A DNA stretch of 64,000 nucleotides from Savagea serpentis (GTDB lineage Bacteria; Bacillota; Bacilli; Bacillales_A; Planococcaceae), in the NCBI RefSeq assembly GCF_015351395.1, contig NZ_JADKPV010000001.1, positions 1,106,774 to 1,170,773 of the forward strand. Reading direction: 5' to 3'. The translations under genes were made by a program, and so were the position numbers. The notes beneath the pieces were generated by a model that saw only the letters and a list, made by a program, of their open reading frames with translations, did not search any database and was not told the origin of the DNA. Positions 26,282-33,958 of this stretch are shown here, piece by piece. Each line of letters begins with the position of its first letter. Position 1 is the stretch's first letter.

Positions 26282-27267
26282 GTATTACAATCATTCATCC
26301 TGGACTGATGGCGACGATTCAAGATTGTGGACGTTTCGGATTACAAAAGTACGGCGTCATCGTAAGTGGAGCAGCCGACTTAATGTCTCATCGCCTCGCT
26401 AACATCCTAGTCGGTAATGAAGAAAATGCAGCGACGATGGAAGTGACGATGTTCCAAACTGCTTTTCGATTTAATGAAGCAACATTATTTGCAATTACTG
26501 GTGCAAATTTGCGACCGTTACTCAATGGGAAAGAAATTCCGATGTGGCGCCCTCTCCTCGCTCAACCAGATGATGAATTGCGCTTTCAAGCACCTTTGGA
26601 AGGTTCGCGTTCCTATGTCGCTTTCGCAGGTGGCCTTCTTGTCCCGAGCGTTTTGAATAGTAAAAGTACTTATTTGCGCGCACATATTGGTGGATGGAAA
26701 GGACGAGCTTTGCAACGAGGGGATACGATTCCATTCGGACTACTCCATGCACAAAACGAACAAATGAAACGCTACGTATTGGAACACGAGTCGATTTCTT
26801 GGTCTATTCGCCATTCAGAATTTGTTTCTTTCGAAAAAAATCGGGTCATCCGTTTCACAGAAGGCTTACAATATGAGAACTTTACAGAAGATGCAAAACT
26901 TGCGCTTGAGCAGACAATGTATACGATGACGGCTCAATCGGACCGGATGGGGTGTCGTTTATCAGGAGAACCTTTACGTTTAAAAGAACGAAAAGAAATG
27001 TTATCTGAGGCGGTAACTGCGGGTACAATTCAAATCCCAAATAACGGGCTTCCCATTGTTTTACTCGCAGATTGTCAAACGACAGGAGGCTATCCGAAAA
27101 TCGGGCAAGTAATCTCTGTAGACTTACCCCGAGTCGCTCAATTACGTCCCGGGGAGGCAATACAATTTAAAAAAATAAGCCCTCAAGAAGCTGAGCACCT
27201 TTATTTACAACGAGAATGGCTATTTCGTCAACTTCAAATAGGTATCGCTTTAAAAATACGCAACTAA
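26278..27267 (+). CDS. pxpC: 5-oxoprolinase subunit C (KipA family)
   Basis: A 329-residue protein of the biotin-dependent carboxyltransferase-like PxpC/KipA family. It opens with IIHPGLMATIQDCGRFGLQKYGV and VSGAADLMSHRLANILVGN, and later has QSDRMGCRL, SEAVTAGTIQIPNNGLPIVLLAD and TTGGYPKIGQV. With PxpB it forms the kinase-type part that phosphorylates 5-oxoproline for ring opening. The ATGA overlap with pxpB shows translational coupling. A terminator follows directly. Confidence 0.93.
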   Translation: MSITIIHPGLMATIQDCGRFGLQKYGVIVSGAADLMSHRLANILVGNEENAATMEVTMFQTAFRFNEATLFAITGANLRPLLNGKEIPMWRPLLAQPDDELRFQAPLEGSRSYVAFAGGLLVPSVLNSKSTYLRAHIGGWKGRALQRGDTIPFGLLHAQNEQMKRYVLEHESISWSIRHSEFVSFEKNRVIRFTEGLQYENFTEDAKLALEQTMYTMTAQSDRMGCRLSGEPLRLKERKEMLSEAVTAGTIQIPNNGLPIVLLADCQTTGGYPKIGQVISVDLPRVAQLRPGEAIQFKKISPQEAEHLYLQREWLFRQLQIGIALKIRN

Positions 27268-27305
27268 AAAACCTTCAACTGTGCTAATCAGTTGAAGGTT
27301 TTTTA
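27266..27305. terminator. Bidirectional terminator between pxpC and the IclR gene
   Basis: AAAAAACCTTCAACT pairs with AGTTGAAGGTTTTTT around a nine-base loop. Confidence 0.92.
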
Positions 27306-28076
27306 AATGTAATGGATATGCGATGGATCATACCCCATTTTTTCAGATATTTGAAGTGCTGCTTCTTTCACTGCTACTCCATATGTACGAACGATCTCTT
27401 CTGTATAATTCGCTTCGAGTCCTGCCATACTTAATGCACCGATCACTTCCCCACGATAATCGAAAATGGGAGCACCTACTGCTGCTGTATGATCTTCGAG
27501 TTCTGAATAACTGACCGTATACCCATCTCTTCTCGCCTGCAATACAGCATAACGTATCGTCGTTTCATCCGTCATCGTTTTAAGTGCCATCGGATGAAGA
27601 GCCGTTCTTTCAAGGTAGTCTCGCAATTCTTGTTCATTTAGAAAGGATAAAATCGCACGAGGACAAGCCCCGGCATAAAGAGGACTTCGACGCCCAATTG
27701 CCGTATACAACTTCACTCGTTGATATTGGTCAATTTTTTCGATATATACTGCTTCATCTTTTTCACGCACGGTTAAATTGACAGCTTCATGGAAACGTTC
27801 ATGTAAAGCATCCATATGAGGATAAGCAATTTGTCTTAAATCGATGCGACTGGATACGAGATGTCCAAACTTCAAAAAAAGCGTTCCGAGACGATATTTC
27901 GCATCGTCTCCTTTTTCTAGAAATCCAATATCTTCTAAAGATCGAATCATGCGATAAACTGAGCTTTTCGGAATTTGTGAAATATCGATCATTTCCTGAA
28001 ACGTTAAAGCCGGATGATCATAAAAAAGCTCAAGAATATCCATCGACCGGACGACTGTTTTATTTTTTTGACTCAT
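27303..28076 (-). CDS. IclR-family regulator of the 5-oxoproline locus (KipR-like)
   Basis: A 257-residue IclR protein. The N-terminal winged-helix (LFYDHPALTFQEMIDISQIPKSSVYRMIRSLE) is followed by the effector domain with LYAGACPRAILSFL and GYTVSYSELEDHTAAVGAPIFDYRGEVIGALSMAG. Bacillus KipR sits in the same neighbourhood and represses the kip/pxp genes. Here the gene converges on pxpC. The paired repeats between pxpA and pxpB are its likely targets. The effector is plausibly 5-oxoproline, by inference only. Confidence 0.87.
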   Translation of the reverse strand: MSQKNKTVVRSMDILELFYDHPALTFQEMIDISQIPKSSVYRMIRSLEDIGFLEKGDDAKYRLGTLFLKFGHLVSSRIDLRQIAYPHMDALHERFHEAVNLTVREKDEAVYIEKIDQYQRVKLYTAIGRRSPLYAGACPRAILSFLNEQELRDYLERTALHPMALKTMTDETTIRYAVLQARRDGYTVSYSELEDHTAAVGAPIFDYRGEVIGALSMAGLEANYTEEIVRTYGVAVKEAALQISEKMGYDPSHIHYI

Positions 28077-28154
28077 GCTCTCACCTCATCCATTATTTAT
28101 ATTGTATTCGTATGCTGTATCATACCATATTTTCAATATAAAATAGAGTCCAAC

Positions 28155-28187
28155 TAAAAAAACATAGTCGTATGAAAATCGACTATG
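28155..28187 (-). terminator. Terminator after the second Nramp-like gene
   Basis: On the minus strand CATAGTCG pairs with CGACTATG and runs into seven Ts. Confidence 0.82.
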
Positions 28188-28196
28188 CCTCAAATT

Positions 28197-29441
28197 TTAA
28201 AAAGCTCCGAAAGCATCTAAAATACTGTACCCACCTAAAAATATGCAAACTCCTGTAATGATTGTTCCAACAATATTGATGAACCATCCGTTACGATGCT
28301 CTCCTAACAATTTTTTATTATTCATAACAATCATTAAATAAATGGCGATGACCGGCAATAAAATACCATTTAACACTTGCGCTAACAATAAAACATCCAT
28401 CGGTTTAAAGCCTAATGCTGATGTGACGATGCCGATGATGATAACGCTTGCAAATATTATTTTAAAACGTTTGTTTTGCATGCCGCCTTCCCATTTAAAC
28501 ACACTCCCAATAGTCAATGCAGCACCAAGTGGACTTGCTAAAGCAGATGAAAATCCTGCTGCAAAAATTCCGATACTAATAAATGTTTTTGCCCATGAAC
28601 CGAAAAGAGGTTCCAATTGAATTGATAAATCTGCTACCGATTGCACTTCGTGTCCATACATGACCGTTCCAGCTGTAATTAAAATCGCAGCCGTGATAAG
28701 ACCACCTACTGTAATCGAAATGACTGTATCCGCACGTGCGACACGTAAATCATTGGGTGAATGCCATTTTTCGCGTACCATACTCGAATGCATAAAGAAA
28801 TTGTACGGGACGACCGTCGTTCCAATTAATGCTATGACGAGCAAAATAGAACCAGTCGGCAGTTGTGGTAAAAGCGCGCCTTGCAATACTGCACCGATAT
28901 TCGGCTTCACGACAAACATCGTCGTCAAGAACGTAGCACTCATTAAAACAATCAATACAATCATCACTCGTTCAATCGTTTTATAGTTTCCTTTAAGTCC
29001 AATCATTAAAATAATAACGCCGATAAGCGGGCTCACCCAATGAGGTGGAATATCAAATAATGTGGAGATTCCCATCGACGTTCCCAATAAATCTCCGGAC
29101 ATATAAGCCGCACTTCCAACACCAATTGAAATCGCAACGAGCCAAATCGAGCCGAATTTCATCAGTTTATTGGTGAATAAATCGTGAATTGCATTTCCTA
29201 AATCTTTGTTAGCAATAATCCCGATACGCATCGACATTTCTTGGAGGACAATTGTCGTAATAATCGAAAATATAACTGCCCATAAAATTGCATATTCAAA
29301 TCCAGCTCCTGCGCGCGTCGCAGTCGTCACTGTTCCTGGACCGATAAAAGATGCCGTCACAATCGCACCGGGTCCAATGTTTTTTAGCTTCTCTTTCAAA
29401 CTCGGCCTCGGTGCAACCACCTTATCTTTCGCTTGCGTCAT
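28197..29441 (-). CDS. Nramp-related transporter lacking the DPGN metal site
   Basis: A 414-residue membrane protein with about eleven helices. The usual double motif of TM1 reads GPGAIVTASFIGPGTVTT, so the metal-binding Asp and Asn of DPGN are Gly and Thr. TM6 is TTVVPYNFFMHSS instead of the canonical ATVMPHNLYLHSS, so the metal-binding Met is Val. Canonical manganese/iron transport is therefore doubtful. It is followed upstream by a YheO-type regulator and then by a ureohydrolase, so it may carry that enzyme's organic substrate or an alternative ion. Start 29441 has AAGGGG eight bases upstream. Confidence 0.78.
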   Translation of the reverse strand: MTQAKDKVVAPRPSLKEKLKNIGPGAIVTASFIGPGTVTTATRAGAGFEYAILWAVIFSIITTIVLQEMSMRIGIIANKDLGNAIHDLFTNKLMKFGSIWLVAISIGVGSAAYMSGDLLGTSMGISTLFDIPPHWVSPLIGVIILMIGLKGNYKTIERVMIVLIVLMSATFLTTMFVVKPNIGAVLQGALLPQLPTGSILLVIALIGTTVVPYNFFMHSSMVREKWHSPNDLRVARADTVISITVGGLITAAILITAGTVMYGHEVQSVADLSIQLEPLFGSWAKTFISIGIFAAGFSSALASPLGAALTIGSVFKWEGGMQNKRFKIIFASVIIIGIVTSALGFKPMDVLLLAQVLNGILLPVIAIYLMIVMNNKKLLGEHRNGWFINIVGTIITGVCIFLGGYSILDAFGAF

Positions 29442-29510
29442 ATTCATTTCCCCTTTTAACAGAAAATTCTGTAAATTTTCTTTTAGGAGGAACGGCAAGC
29501 GTCCCTCCCT

Positions 29511-30137
29511 CTATTTATGATCTAAATCGTTATAAATGGTTTGTTTCGATACATTCAATATTTCAGCCACTCGATCTGTAGAATTTTTAATTAAAAACAC
29601 ACCTTTTTGATCGAGTAATCGCACGAGTTGTTGACGTTGTTCTTTCGAGCGTATAGGAGGATGAATGTCCATCTCACGAAATGTTTGATCGATAATGTTT
29701 TCAAATACTTCATCGATTGTATTTCCGTATTGTTCTTGAACATTCGCATCCCCATCTTTCGTCTTGAGCAACTGATCTAAACTCGCTTGCCACTGTATCG
29801 CGGTTGTCAAATCAAAATTAATCCCGAACACTCCTACAATGTTTTCGTTCTCATCTCGAATGAAAACGATGGATGTTTTAATTTTTTTTCCGTTTTGTGC
29901 AGTTGTAATCATTCCATTAATGTCTTGAATTTGGTCTGGTGCTTTTTTCATCTCTTTTAAAATGAAATCCGTTACGGGGGCGCCTAACTTTCGTCCTGTT
30001 ACATTTCCACGTAAATAGACGACGGCTTCATGCAAGTTTTCTAAATCATGAATGACGACTTCGCAATCATCCCCGAAAATCTCATAAATGGCATCCCCTG
30101 TTTTGATATACGGTTCAAAATACGGTTTTAGTTTCAT
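29511..30137 (-). CDS. YheO/DauR-type PAS and HTH regulator
   Basis: A 208-residue cytoplasmic regulator. The N-terminal YheO-like PAS domain (CEVVIHDLENLHEAVVYLRGN, KIKTSIVFIRDENENIVGVFGINFD) occupies about 15-120. The C-terminal HTH is RQQLVRLLDQKGVFLIKNSTDRVAEIL, ending in KQTIYNDLD. In DauR, a characterised relative, this architecture controls D-arginine catabolism. Here it sits between an Nramp-like transporter and a ureohydrolase on the same strand, which again points to a guanidino-type nitrogen compound as inducer, by inference. Confidence 0.83.
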   Translation of the reverse strand: MKLKPYFEPYIKTGDAIYEIFGDDCEVVIHDLENLHEAVVYLRGNVTGRKLGAPVTDFILKEMKKAPDQIQDINGMITTAQNGKKIKTSIVFIRDENENIVGVFGINFDLTTAIQWQASLDQLLKTKDGDANVQEQYGNTIDEVFENIIDQTFREMDIHPPIRSKEQRQQLVRLLDQKGVFLIKNSTDRVAEILNVSKQTIYNDLDHK

Positions 30138-30217
30138 AATTTATCTCCTCTATTCCCCATTTGGTAAGTTTAATCAAATCATATGTGATTTCCAAATGTC
30201 AAATAGTTTCAAAAAAA

Positions 30218-31165
30218 TTATGCTTGTTGTTCATGAATAATATTGCCTGCTAATGCGTATAAAACAACAGTCGACACAAGATGTGCAGAAAATTGATTCG
30301 GATCTTGTTGTGGGTAAATCTCCACAAAATCCATACCGATTAATCCGAGTTTTGCAAACTCATGAACGAGTGTTAATAATTCATGAGAGGTTAAACCGTT
30401 CCCATCTACCGGTCCGCCTGGATTAAAGGCATAGTCCATAACGTCACTACAAATACTTAAGTAAACACAGTCAACCTCTTGGGCAGCGAGCTCATAAATT
30501 TCTTTTGCATATGCTTTTAAGTTAGCCGTACGGTCTTTAATATCATTCACCGTAATCGTAACTGCTCCCGCTTCTTTTGCATTGCGACCAGCAAGTGGTT
30601 GGTTACGTGGTCCGTGAATCCCTGTATGAATGATGCTTTCATTGCGAACGCCTTCTTGTTCATAAAGGCGCGCAAATGGGCTACAACGAGCATACTCGTC
30701 TCCATTATGAGAAGGTAAGTTATCATAATGTGCATCTAAGTGAATAATGCCGACTTTTTTCCCTGTTTCCGTTAAGCCACGAACAATCGGGAATGTGACA
30801 CCGTGATCGCCACCTAGTCCGATGATGAATTTCCCTGTTTTCCATAAATCATTTGAAAATGCTGTAATGCGGTCCATCGTTTCGTCTACATCATGAGGAA
30901 CGACTGAAATATCACCAGCATCTCCTAACTTGACATGTTCAAATACATCAACATGATCAAGTTCTGGCAAATATCCTGAATAACGTCCTGAACAAAGACG
31001 CATCACTTTCGGTCCAAGTTCACAACCTGTATAATCTCCCCAAGTGACTGCGCCTTCCCAAGGAATACCATAAACAATCGCATCAACTGATTCGTATTCT
31101 TTCGTTTTTGAAATGTTTTTCGCATTTAACATCGTTTGCGTATTCCCGTATAAAATATTTGTCAT
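30218..31165 (-). CDS. Ureohydrolase (agmatinase/formimidoylglutamase-like) with a Cys metal-site variant
   Basis: Arginase-fold hydrolase, 315 residues. Metal-site motifs are GGDHG (118-122), DAHYDN (144-149) and SICSDVMD (237-244). In arginase and agmatinase the last motif begins SxDxD. Here its first Asp is Cys239, the same change as in the HutG of this window. The enzyme should split an amidino or formimino group to give urea or formamide, but the substrate is open. ATG 31165 follows AGAGGTGA. It is the first gene before the YheO-type regulator and the Nramp-like transporter, with about 80 bp between this gene and the regulator. Confidence 0.78.
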   Translation of the reverse strand: MTNILYGNTQTMLNAKNISKTKEYESVDAIVYGIPWEGAVTWGDYTGCELGPKVMRLCSGRYSGYLPELDHVDVFEHVKLGDAGDISVVPHDVDETMDRITAFSNDLWKTGKFIIGLGGDHGVTFPIVRGLTETGKKVGIIHLDAHYDNLPSHNGDEYARCSPFARLYEQEGVRNESIIHTGIHGPRNQPLAGRNAKEAGAVTITVNDIKDRTANLKAYAKEIYELAAQEVDCVYLSICSDVMDYAFNPGGPVDGNGLTSHELLTLVHEFAKLGLIGMDFVEIYPQQDPNQFSAHLVSTVVLYALAGNIIHEQQA

Positions 31166-31339
31166 TTCATTCACCTCTTTAATTTTTTAAAAATAAAACG
31201 TTTACATTTACAAACTTTAAAGATTTTTTTAAAAAAAGTCAAATGTTTTTTGGTTTATTTTAAAAATAAAAAGAATAGTCTGAAAAGTTTCACTAGGGAA
31301 AGAAATAAGTTTAACGTTGATATACCAAGCGTTCTATAT

Positions 31340-31381
31340 AAAAAATCAAACGAATTTCATATTTCATTCGTTTGATTTTTA
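31340..31381. terminator. Bidirectional terminator after the lipoprotein gene
   Basis: AAAAATCAAACGAAT pairs perfectly with ATTCGTTTGATTTTT around a ten-base loop. Confidence 0.88.
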
Positions 31382-31391
31382 TTCAAATTTT

Positions 31392-32327
31392 TTAAGATGG
31401 ATTGTCTAAATTCGGACGATAGCCTTCGATGAGTTGATCATTTTCCAAAATAATCGGTTTCGCCATCGGTTGATGTTGATTAACATCGTACTTCGTCATC
31501 CAATAATCATTTAACGCTTGGCGATGTGGGAAGGTCATTAATTGATAAGGTTCTTGGAAAGAAACTTTTTCTAGCAATGTAATTCGCCCTTCCTCTTCTT
31601 CGAAAATGATTCCTGTATGCCCGACAAATAAAAAGTTCCCCTCATCTTCCATCGCATGAAGCCATACTGTCCCGATGGATACGTCTCCTTTCGGAAATTC
31701 AATTTTTCGTTCTTTCAACATATGTTGAATTTTTTCAAGATGAGGTTCGATTTCTTTCGATTCATCTGTCTCTACTTTACTGAACAACTGTTTAAATTCT
31801 TCTAGTTGCTCATCATTAAACACATCGTCTGGACTTGTTTCAATGGCGTCCCGGTCCATAAATAACTGCCCGTCCGCTGCAGGTTGAACGGATGGCAAAA
31901 CGAGAAGGTCTCGCAATAGTCCATATGATGTGATGCGACAATTGTATCCGATAAATTCGCCTTGTTCTTCTTCCCACTTTTCATATTGAAAGTCAGGGTC
32001 AATCTCTAAAAATTGATACGGTAATCGTTCAAACGATTGCTGAACGAGTCGAGTCGTATCAAAATATTGCAAAGAACGGTCCACATCATTCCAAAAAAAC
32101 TGTTGATTTACTTCTTGTATCCCCACTTTTTCAAAGCGCTCTTTCAAATATTGACGGGAAGCCTCATCGACGAGGTGACTCCATTGAATATTATAAGATT
32201 GTAATTGGTCGAGCGCTTTCGACGTCGATTGTTCGATCGATTGTTCTTCTTTCTGTTGCACAATTTCTGGACTTTGACAGCCGACGAGTAACGCGCAGCC
32301 AACTAAACTTATTAATACCTTTTTCAT
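31392..32327 (-). CDS. Lipoprotein, DUF4300-like
   Basis: A 311-residue predicted lipoprotein with lipobox LLVGC (Cys17) and a Gln/Glu/Ser-rich linker. The body contains YNCRITSYGLLRDLL, FLFVGHTGIIFEEEEGRITLLEKVSFQEPYQ and a closing ENDQLIEGYRPNLDN. These resemble the DUF4300 family of Firmicute lipoproteins, whose role is unknown. The Cys/His/Glu spacing (NCR, GHTG, EKVSFQEPYQ) could form a papain-like or NlpC-like active site, but I cannot show it. It is divergent from the SAM-riboswitch gene. Confidence 0.6.
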   Translation of the reverse strand: MKKVLISLVGCALLVGCQSPEIVQQKEEQSIEQSTSKALDQLQSYNIQWSHLVDEASRQYLKERFEKVGIQEVNQQFFWNDVDRSLQYFDTTRLVQQSFERLPYQFLEIDPDFQYEKWEEEQGEFIGYNCRITSYGLLRDLLVLPSVQPAADGQLFMDRDAIETSPDDVFNDEQLEEFKQLFSKVETDESKEIEPHLEKIQHMLKERKIEFPKGDVSIGTVWLHAMEDEGNFLFVGHTGIIFEEEEGRITLLEKVSFQEPYQLMTFPHRQALNDYWMTKYDVNQHQPMAKPIILENDQLIEGYRPNLDNPS

Positions 32328-32395
32328 CTCATGTTCCTTCTTTCTTCATTTTCTCCTCGTATTAAACGAATCGCACGCTTAAAATGTTTGGCCCT

Positions 32396-32424
32396 TTGAC
32401 AACTTAAAACATATTTGTTAAAAT
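32396..32424 (+). promoter_or_regulatory. Sigma-A promoter of the SAM-riboswitch transcript
   Basis: TTGACA (32396-32401) and TAAAAT (32419-32424) are exactly 17 bases apart. The aptamer begins about 17 bases after the -10 box. Confidence 0.75.
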
Positions 32425-32440
32425 AAAAATGTCGAATAAT

Positions 32441-32543
32441 CCTTATCAAGAGCAAGTGAGGCACCTGGGCCTTTGACCTTGCAGCAACCGGCATATATGC
32501 ACGGTGCTTCGTCCAGCAAGTTGGAAAACTTGAAAGATGAGGA
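32441..32543 (+). ncRNA. SAM-I riboswitch (S-box leader)
   Basis: Conserved S-box blocks in order: CTTATCAAGAG, GTGAGGCACCTGGGCC, TTTGACC, GCAGCAACCGGC, GGTGCTTCGTCCAGCAAG, and GAAAGATGAGG closing P1 with CTTATC. The 3' side, GAGGAAGAG, can pair with CTCTTCCT of the downstream terminator. That is the classic antiterminator switch. Confidence 0.93.
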
Positions 32544-32561
32544 AGAGAACGGTTTATACAC

Positions 32562-32596
32562 AACCCTCTTCCTAGTAATAGGAGGAGGGTTTTTTC
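32562..32596 (+). terminator. S-box-controlled terminator
   Basis: AACCCTCTTCCT pairs with AGGAGGAGGGTT and is followed by six Ts. It is located between the aptamer and the 108-residue gene. Confidence 0.9.
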
Positions 32597-32639
32597 TTCC
32601 CTTGATAAGTATTCGAACACTTTTTAAGGAGAGAGGATT

Positions 32640-32966
32640 ATGACAAAACATTCATCAGAGATTAAAGTAACGAGCACAGCAACAGCGTATTTAAAAAAGA
32701 ATTTGCAACTGAAGGAAGAGCGTATGAAAAAGTGGAAGGAATGGGAGAACGTCTCTCGTTTAATCATTCGGGTGTACGAACAATACCAACCGATCATTTT
32801 GTGTGCGGAAGAAGCAGATCTCGCGTTCAACGTTCTGCAAGAAGACAATGAAACGTTCATCCGTTGGAAAGATGGTGGACGAGAGCGTTTTATCAACCGT
32901 CAATTTATCATCTCTTTCGATTTTTATCCAGCAGGTGTACCGCTCGAAGACGAATCGATCGCTTAA
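32640..32966 (+). CDS. Small protein of unknown function under SAM riboswitch control
   Basis: A 108-residue cytoplasmic protein, rich in Lys/Glu and aromatic residues. The start IKVTSTATAYLKKNLQL and the FDFYPAGVPLEDESIA ending faintly recall HesB/IscA-like or YneR-like beta folds. A single Cys (CAEEADLAF) is present and no iron-sulfur Cys triplet, so I do not name it. AAGGAGAG precedes the ATG. It is the only gene after the S-box and before a terminator, so its expression should rise when SAM is low. That links it to methionine, cysteine or sulfur metabolism. Confidence 0.75.
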   Translation: MTKHSSEIKVTSTATAYLKKNLQLKEERMKKWKEWENVSRLIIRVYEQYQPIILCAEEADLAFNVLQEDNETFIRWKDGGRERFINRQFIISFDFYPAGVPLEDESIA

Positions 32967-32967
32967 C

Positions 32968-33003
32968 AAAAGCCGTAGACTTCACCCGTCTACGGCTTTT
33001 ATT
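32968..33003. terminator. Terminator after the S-box gene
   Basis: AAAAGCCGTAGAC pairs with GTCTACGGCTTTT, and T-rich sequence follows. It also faces the converging small gene. Confidence 0.9.
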
Positions 33004-33376
33004 TTTTTAAATTTAATTCGTTCTTAATTTGTATTTTGCGAAGCGATGCTCGCGCTCGTCCGCGTAAATCAAATAAGCGCATATTTTCCACATCTCGTTC
33101 TAGCTGCTCCAATTCTTGTAACAATTTTTCTTCTGGATATCGTTTCCAATGTGCTTCTATTTCTCTTTCTTTCAAAATTTTATCGATTTCTCGCATTTTT
33201 TGTGGAATTTTTTGTTCGAAAGGCTGTTCTGTCAATACACTTTCGACACGATGTTTACGGATGAGCGCTCCGTGATTCACAGCAATCGTCATGCGCTTCA
33301 CTTCTTTCGTTAAACGAACATACCGGTGTAGCGCTTCTTTTTTTAACGTTACATCCGTTAAAGCATCGAAGGACAT
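32999..33376 (-). CDS. Helical hypothetical protein, possible frameshifted N-terminus
   Basis: About 125 residues, highly charged and mostly helical (LLQELEQLERDVENMRLFDLRG). I do not recognise it. Neither ATG 33376 nor the TTG at 33382 has a ribosome site. A strong AGGAGG (33435-33440) serves instead a GTG at 33429 in another frame, which runs only 23 codons and overlaps this start. Either the real N-terminus lies in that frame and a one-base change has split the gene, or the short frame is a leader. It ends against the S-box gene's terminator. Confidence 0.45.
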   Translation of the reverse strand: MSFDALTDVTLKKEALHRYVRLTKEVKRMTIAVNHGALIRKHRVESVLTEQPFEQKIPQKMREIDKILKEREIEAHWKRYPEEKLLQELEQLERDVENMRLFDLRGRARASLRKIQIKNELNLKK

Positions 33377-33429
33377 TTCCAAGCAAACATGCGGTGCATA
33401 AGCGATTTTTCACATATTAAACGTTTCAC
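33358..33429 (-). CDS. Short ORF with strong RBS overlapping the next frame
   Basis: GTG at 33429 follows AGGAGG by five bases and encodes 23 residues (MKRLICEKSLMHRMFAW...) to a TAA at 33358. It overlaps the start of the 125-residue frame. It could be the true N-terminus of that protein cut by a frameshift, or a coupled leader peptide. Confidence 0.35.
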   Translation of the reverse strand: MKRLICEKSLMHRMFAWKCPSML

Positions 33430-33443
33430 TTTTTCCTCCTTTC

Positions 33444-33480
33444 AAAAAAGATGAGACATATCGAAATATGCTCACCTTTT
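33444..33480 (-). terminator. Terminator after the GNAT gene
   Basis: On the minus strand AGGTGAGCATAT pairs with ATATGTCTCATCT around TTCG, followed by a T run. Confidence 0.78.
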
Positions 33481-33484
33481 ATCA

Positions 33485-33943
33485 CTATTGCTCTTTTTCC
33501 ATCGTCACGAGAACGATGATTTCTCCGTGACGTTCGACTTCTCTTCTTTGGATTTCTTGATAGCCGAGAGATTTATACAATTGAATATTCGATGCAATCA
33601 TGAGACGCACGTTGCAACGAACCGCACGGAGCCCTAGTTTCTCTGCCTCTTGTTCTAATACTCGTATAAGTTCTTTTGCATAGCCCTTCCCTCGCGCTTT
33701 TCGGCGGACAGCTAGGCGATAAAAGTAAAGATAATCATCTTCTTGTCGAAAACGAACCGAGGCGAGCGCTTCTCCTTCATCTTCTAATACGTAAGCCCGG
33801 TCAATGGTCGCTAAACGTTCTTCCGCTTGTTCTAACGTTTCATTCAATGCTCCTGCTGGAATCGGATCGTCAGCATATTCGCTAAAAGCATCCATCATAA
33901 TCTCATGGACAAGTGTAGCATCTTTCGTTTCAATCACTTGCAT
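33485..33943 (-). CDS. GNAT-family N-acetyltransferase
   Basis: A 152-residue GNAT protein. The acetyl-CoA-binding motif A is YFYRLAVRRKARGKGYAKELI, with the R/Q-x2-G-x-G/A pattern (RKARGKG). Motif B is IQLYKSLGYQEIQRREVERHGE. The acyl acceptor is unknown. It lies about 16 bp after the OpuF-type operon on the same strand and may be co-transcribed with it. No direct functional link to osmolyte uptake is visible. Confidence 0.83.
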   Translation of the reverse strand: MQVIETKDATLVHEIMMDAFSEYADDPIPAGALNETLEQAEERLATIDRAYVLEDEGEALASVRFRQEDDYLYFYRLAVRRKARGKGYAKELIRVLEQEAEKLGLRAVRCNVRLMIASNIQLYKSLGYQEIQRREVERHGEIIVLVTMEKEQ

Positions 33944-33958
33944 ATCACAACACCCTCC

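Noticed and set aside
28197..29441. Simple annotation as MntH manganese transporter
   Set aside because: The DPGN and MPH metal-binding elements are absent, so that label would overstate what the sequence shows.
32324..32620. Minus-strand open frame across the S-box leader
   Set aside because: The region is fully explained as promoter, SAM-I riboswitch and terminator on the plus strand.
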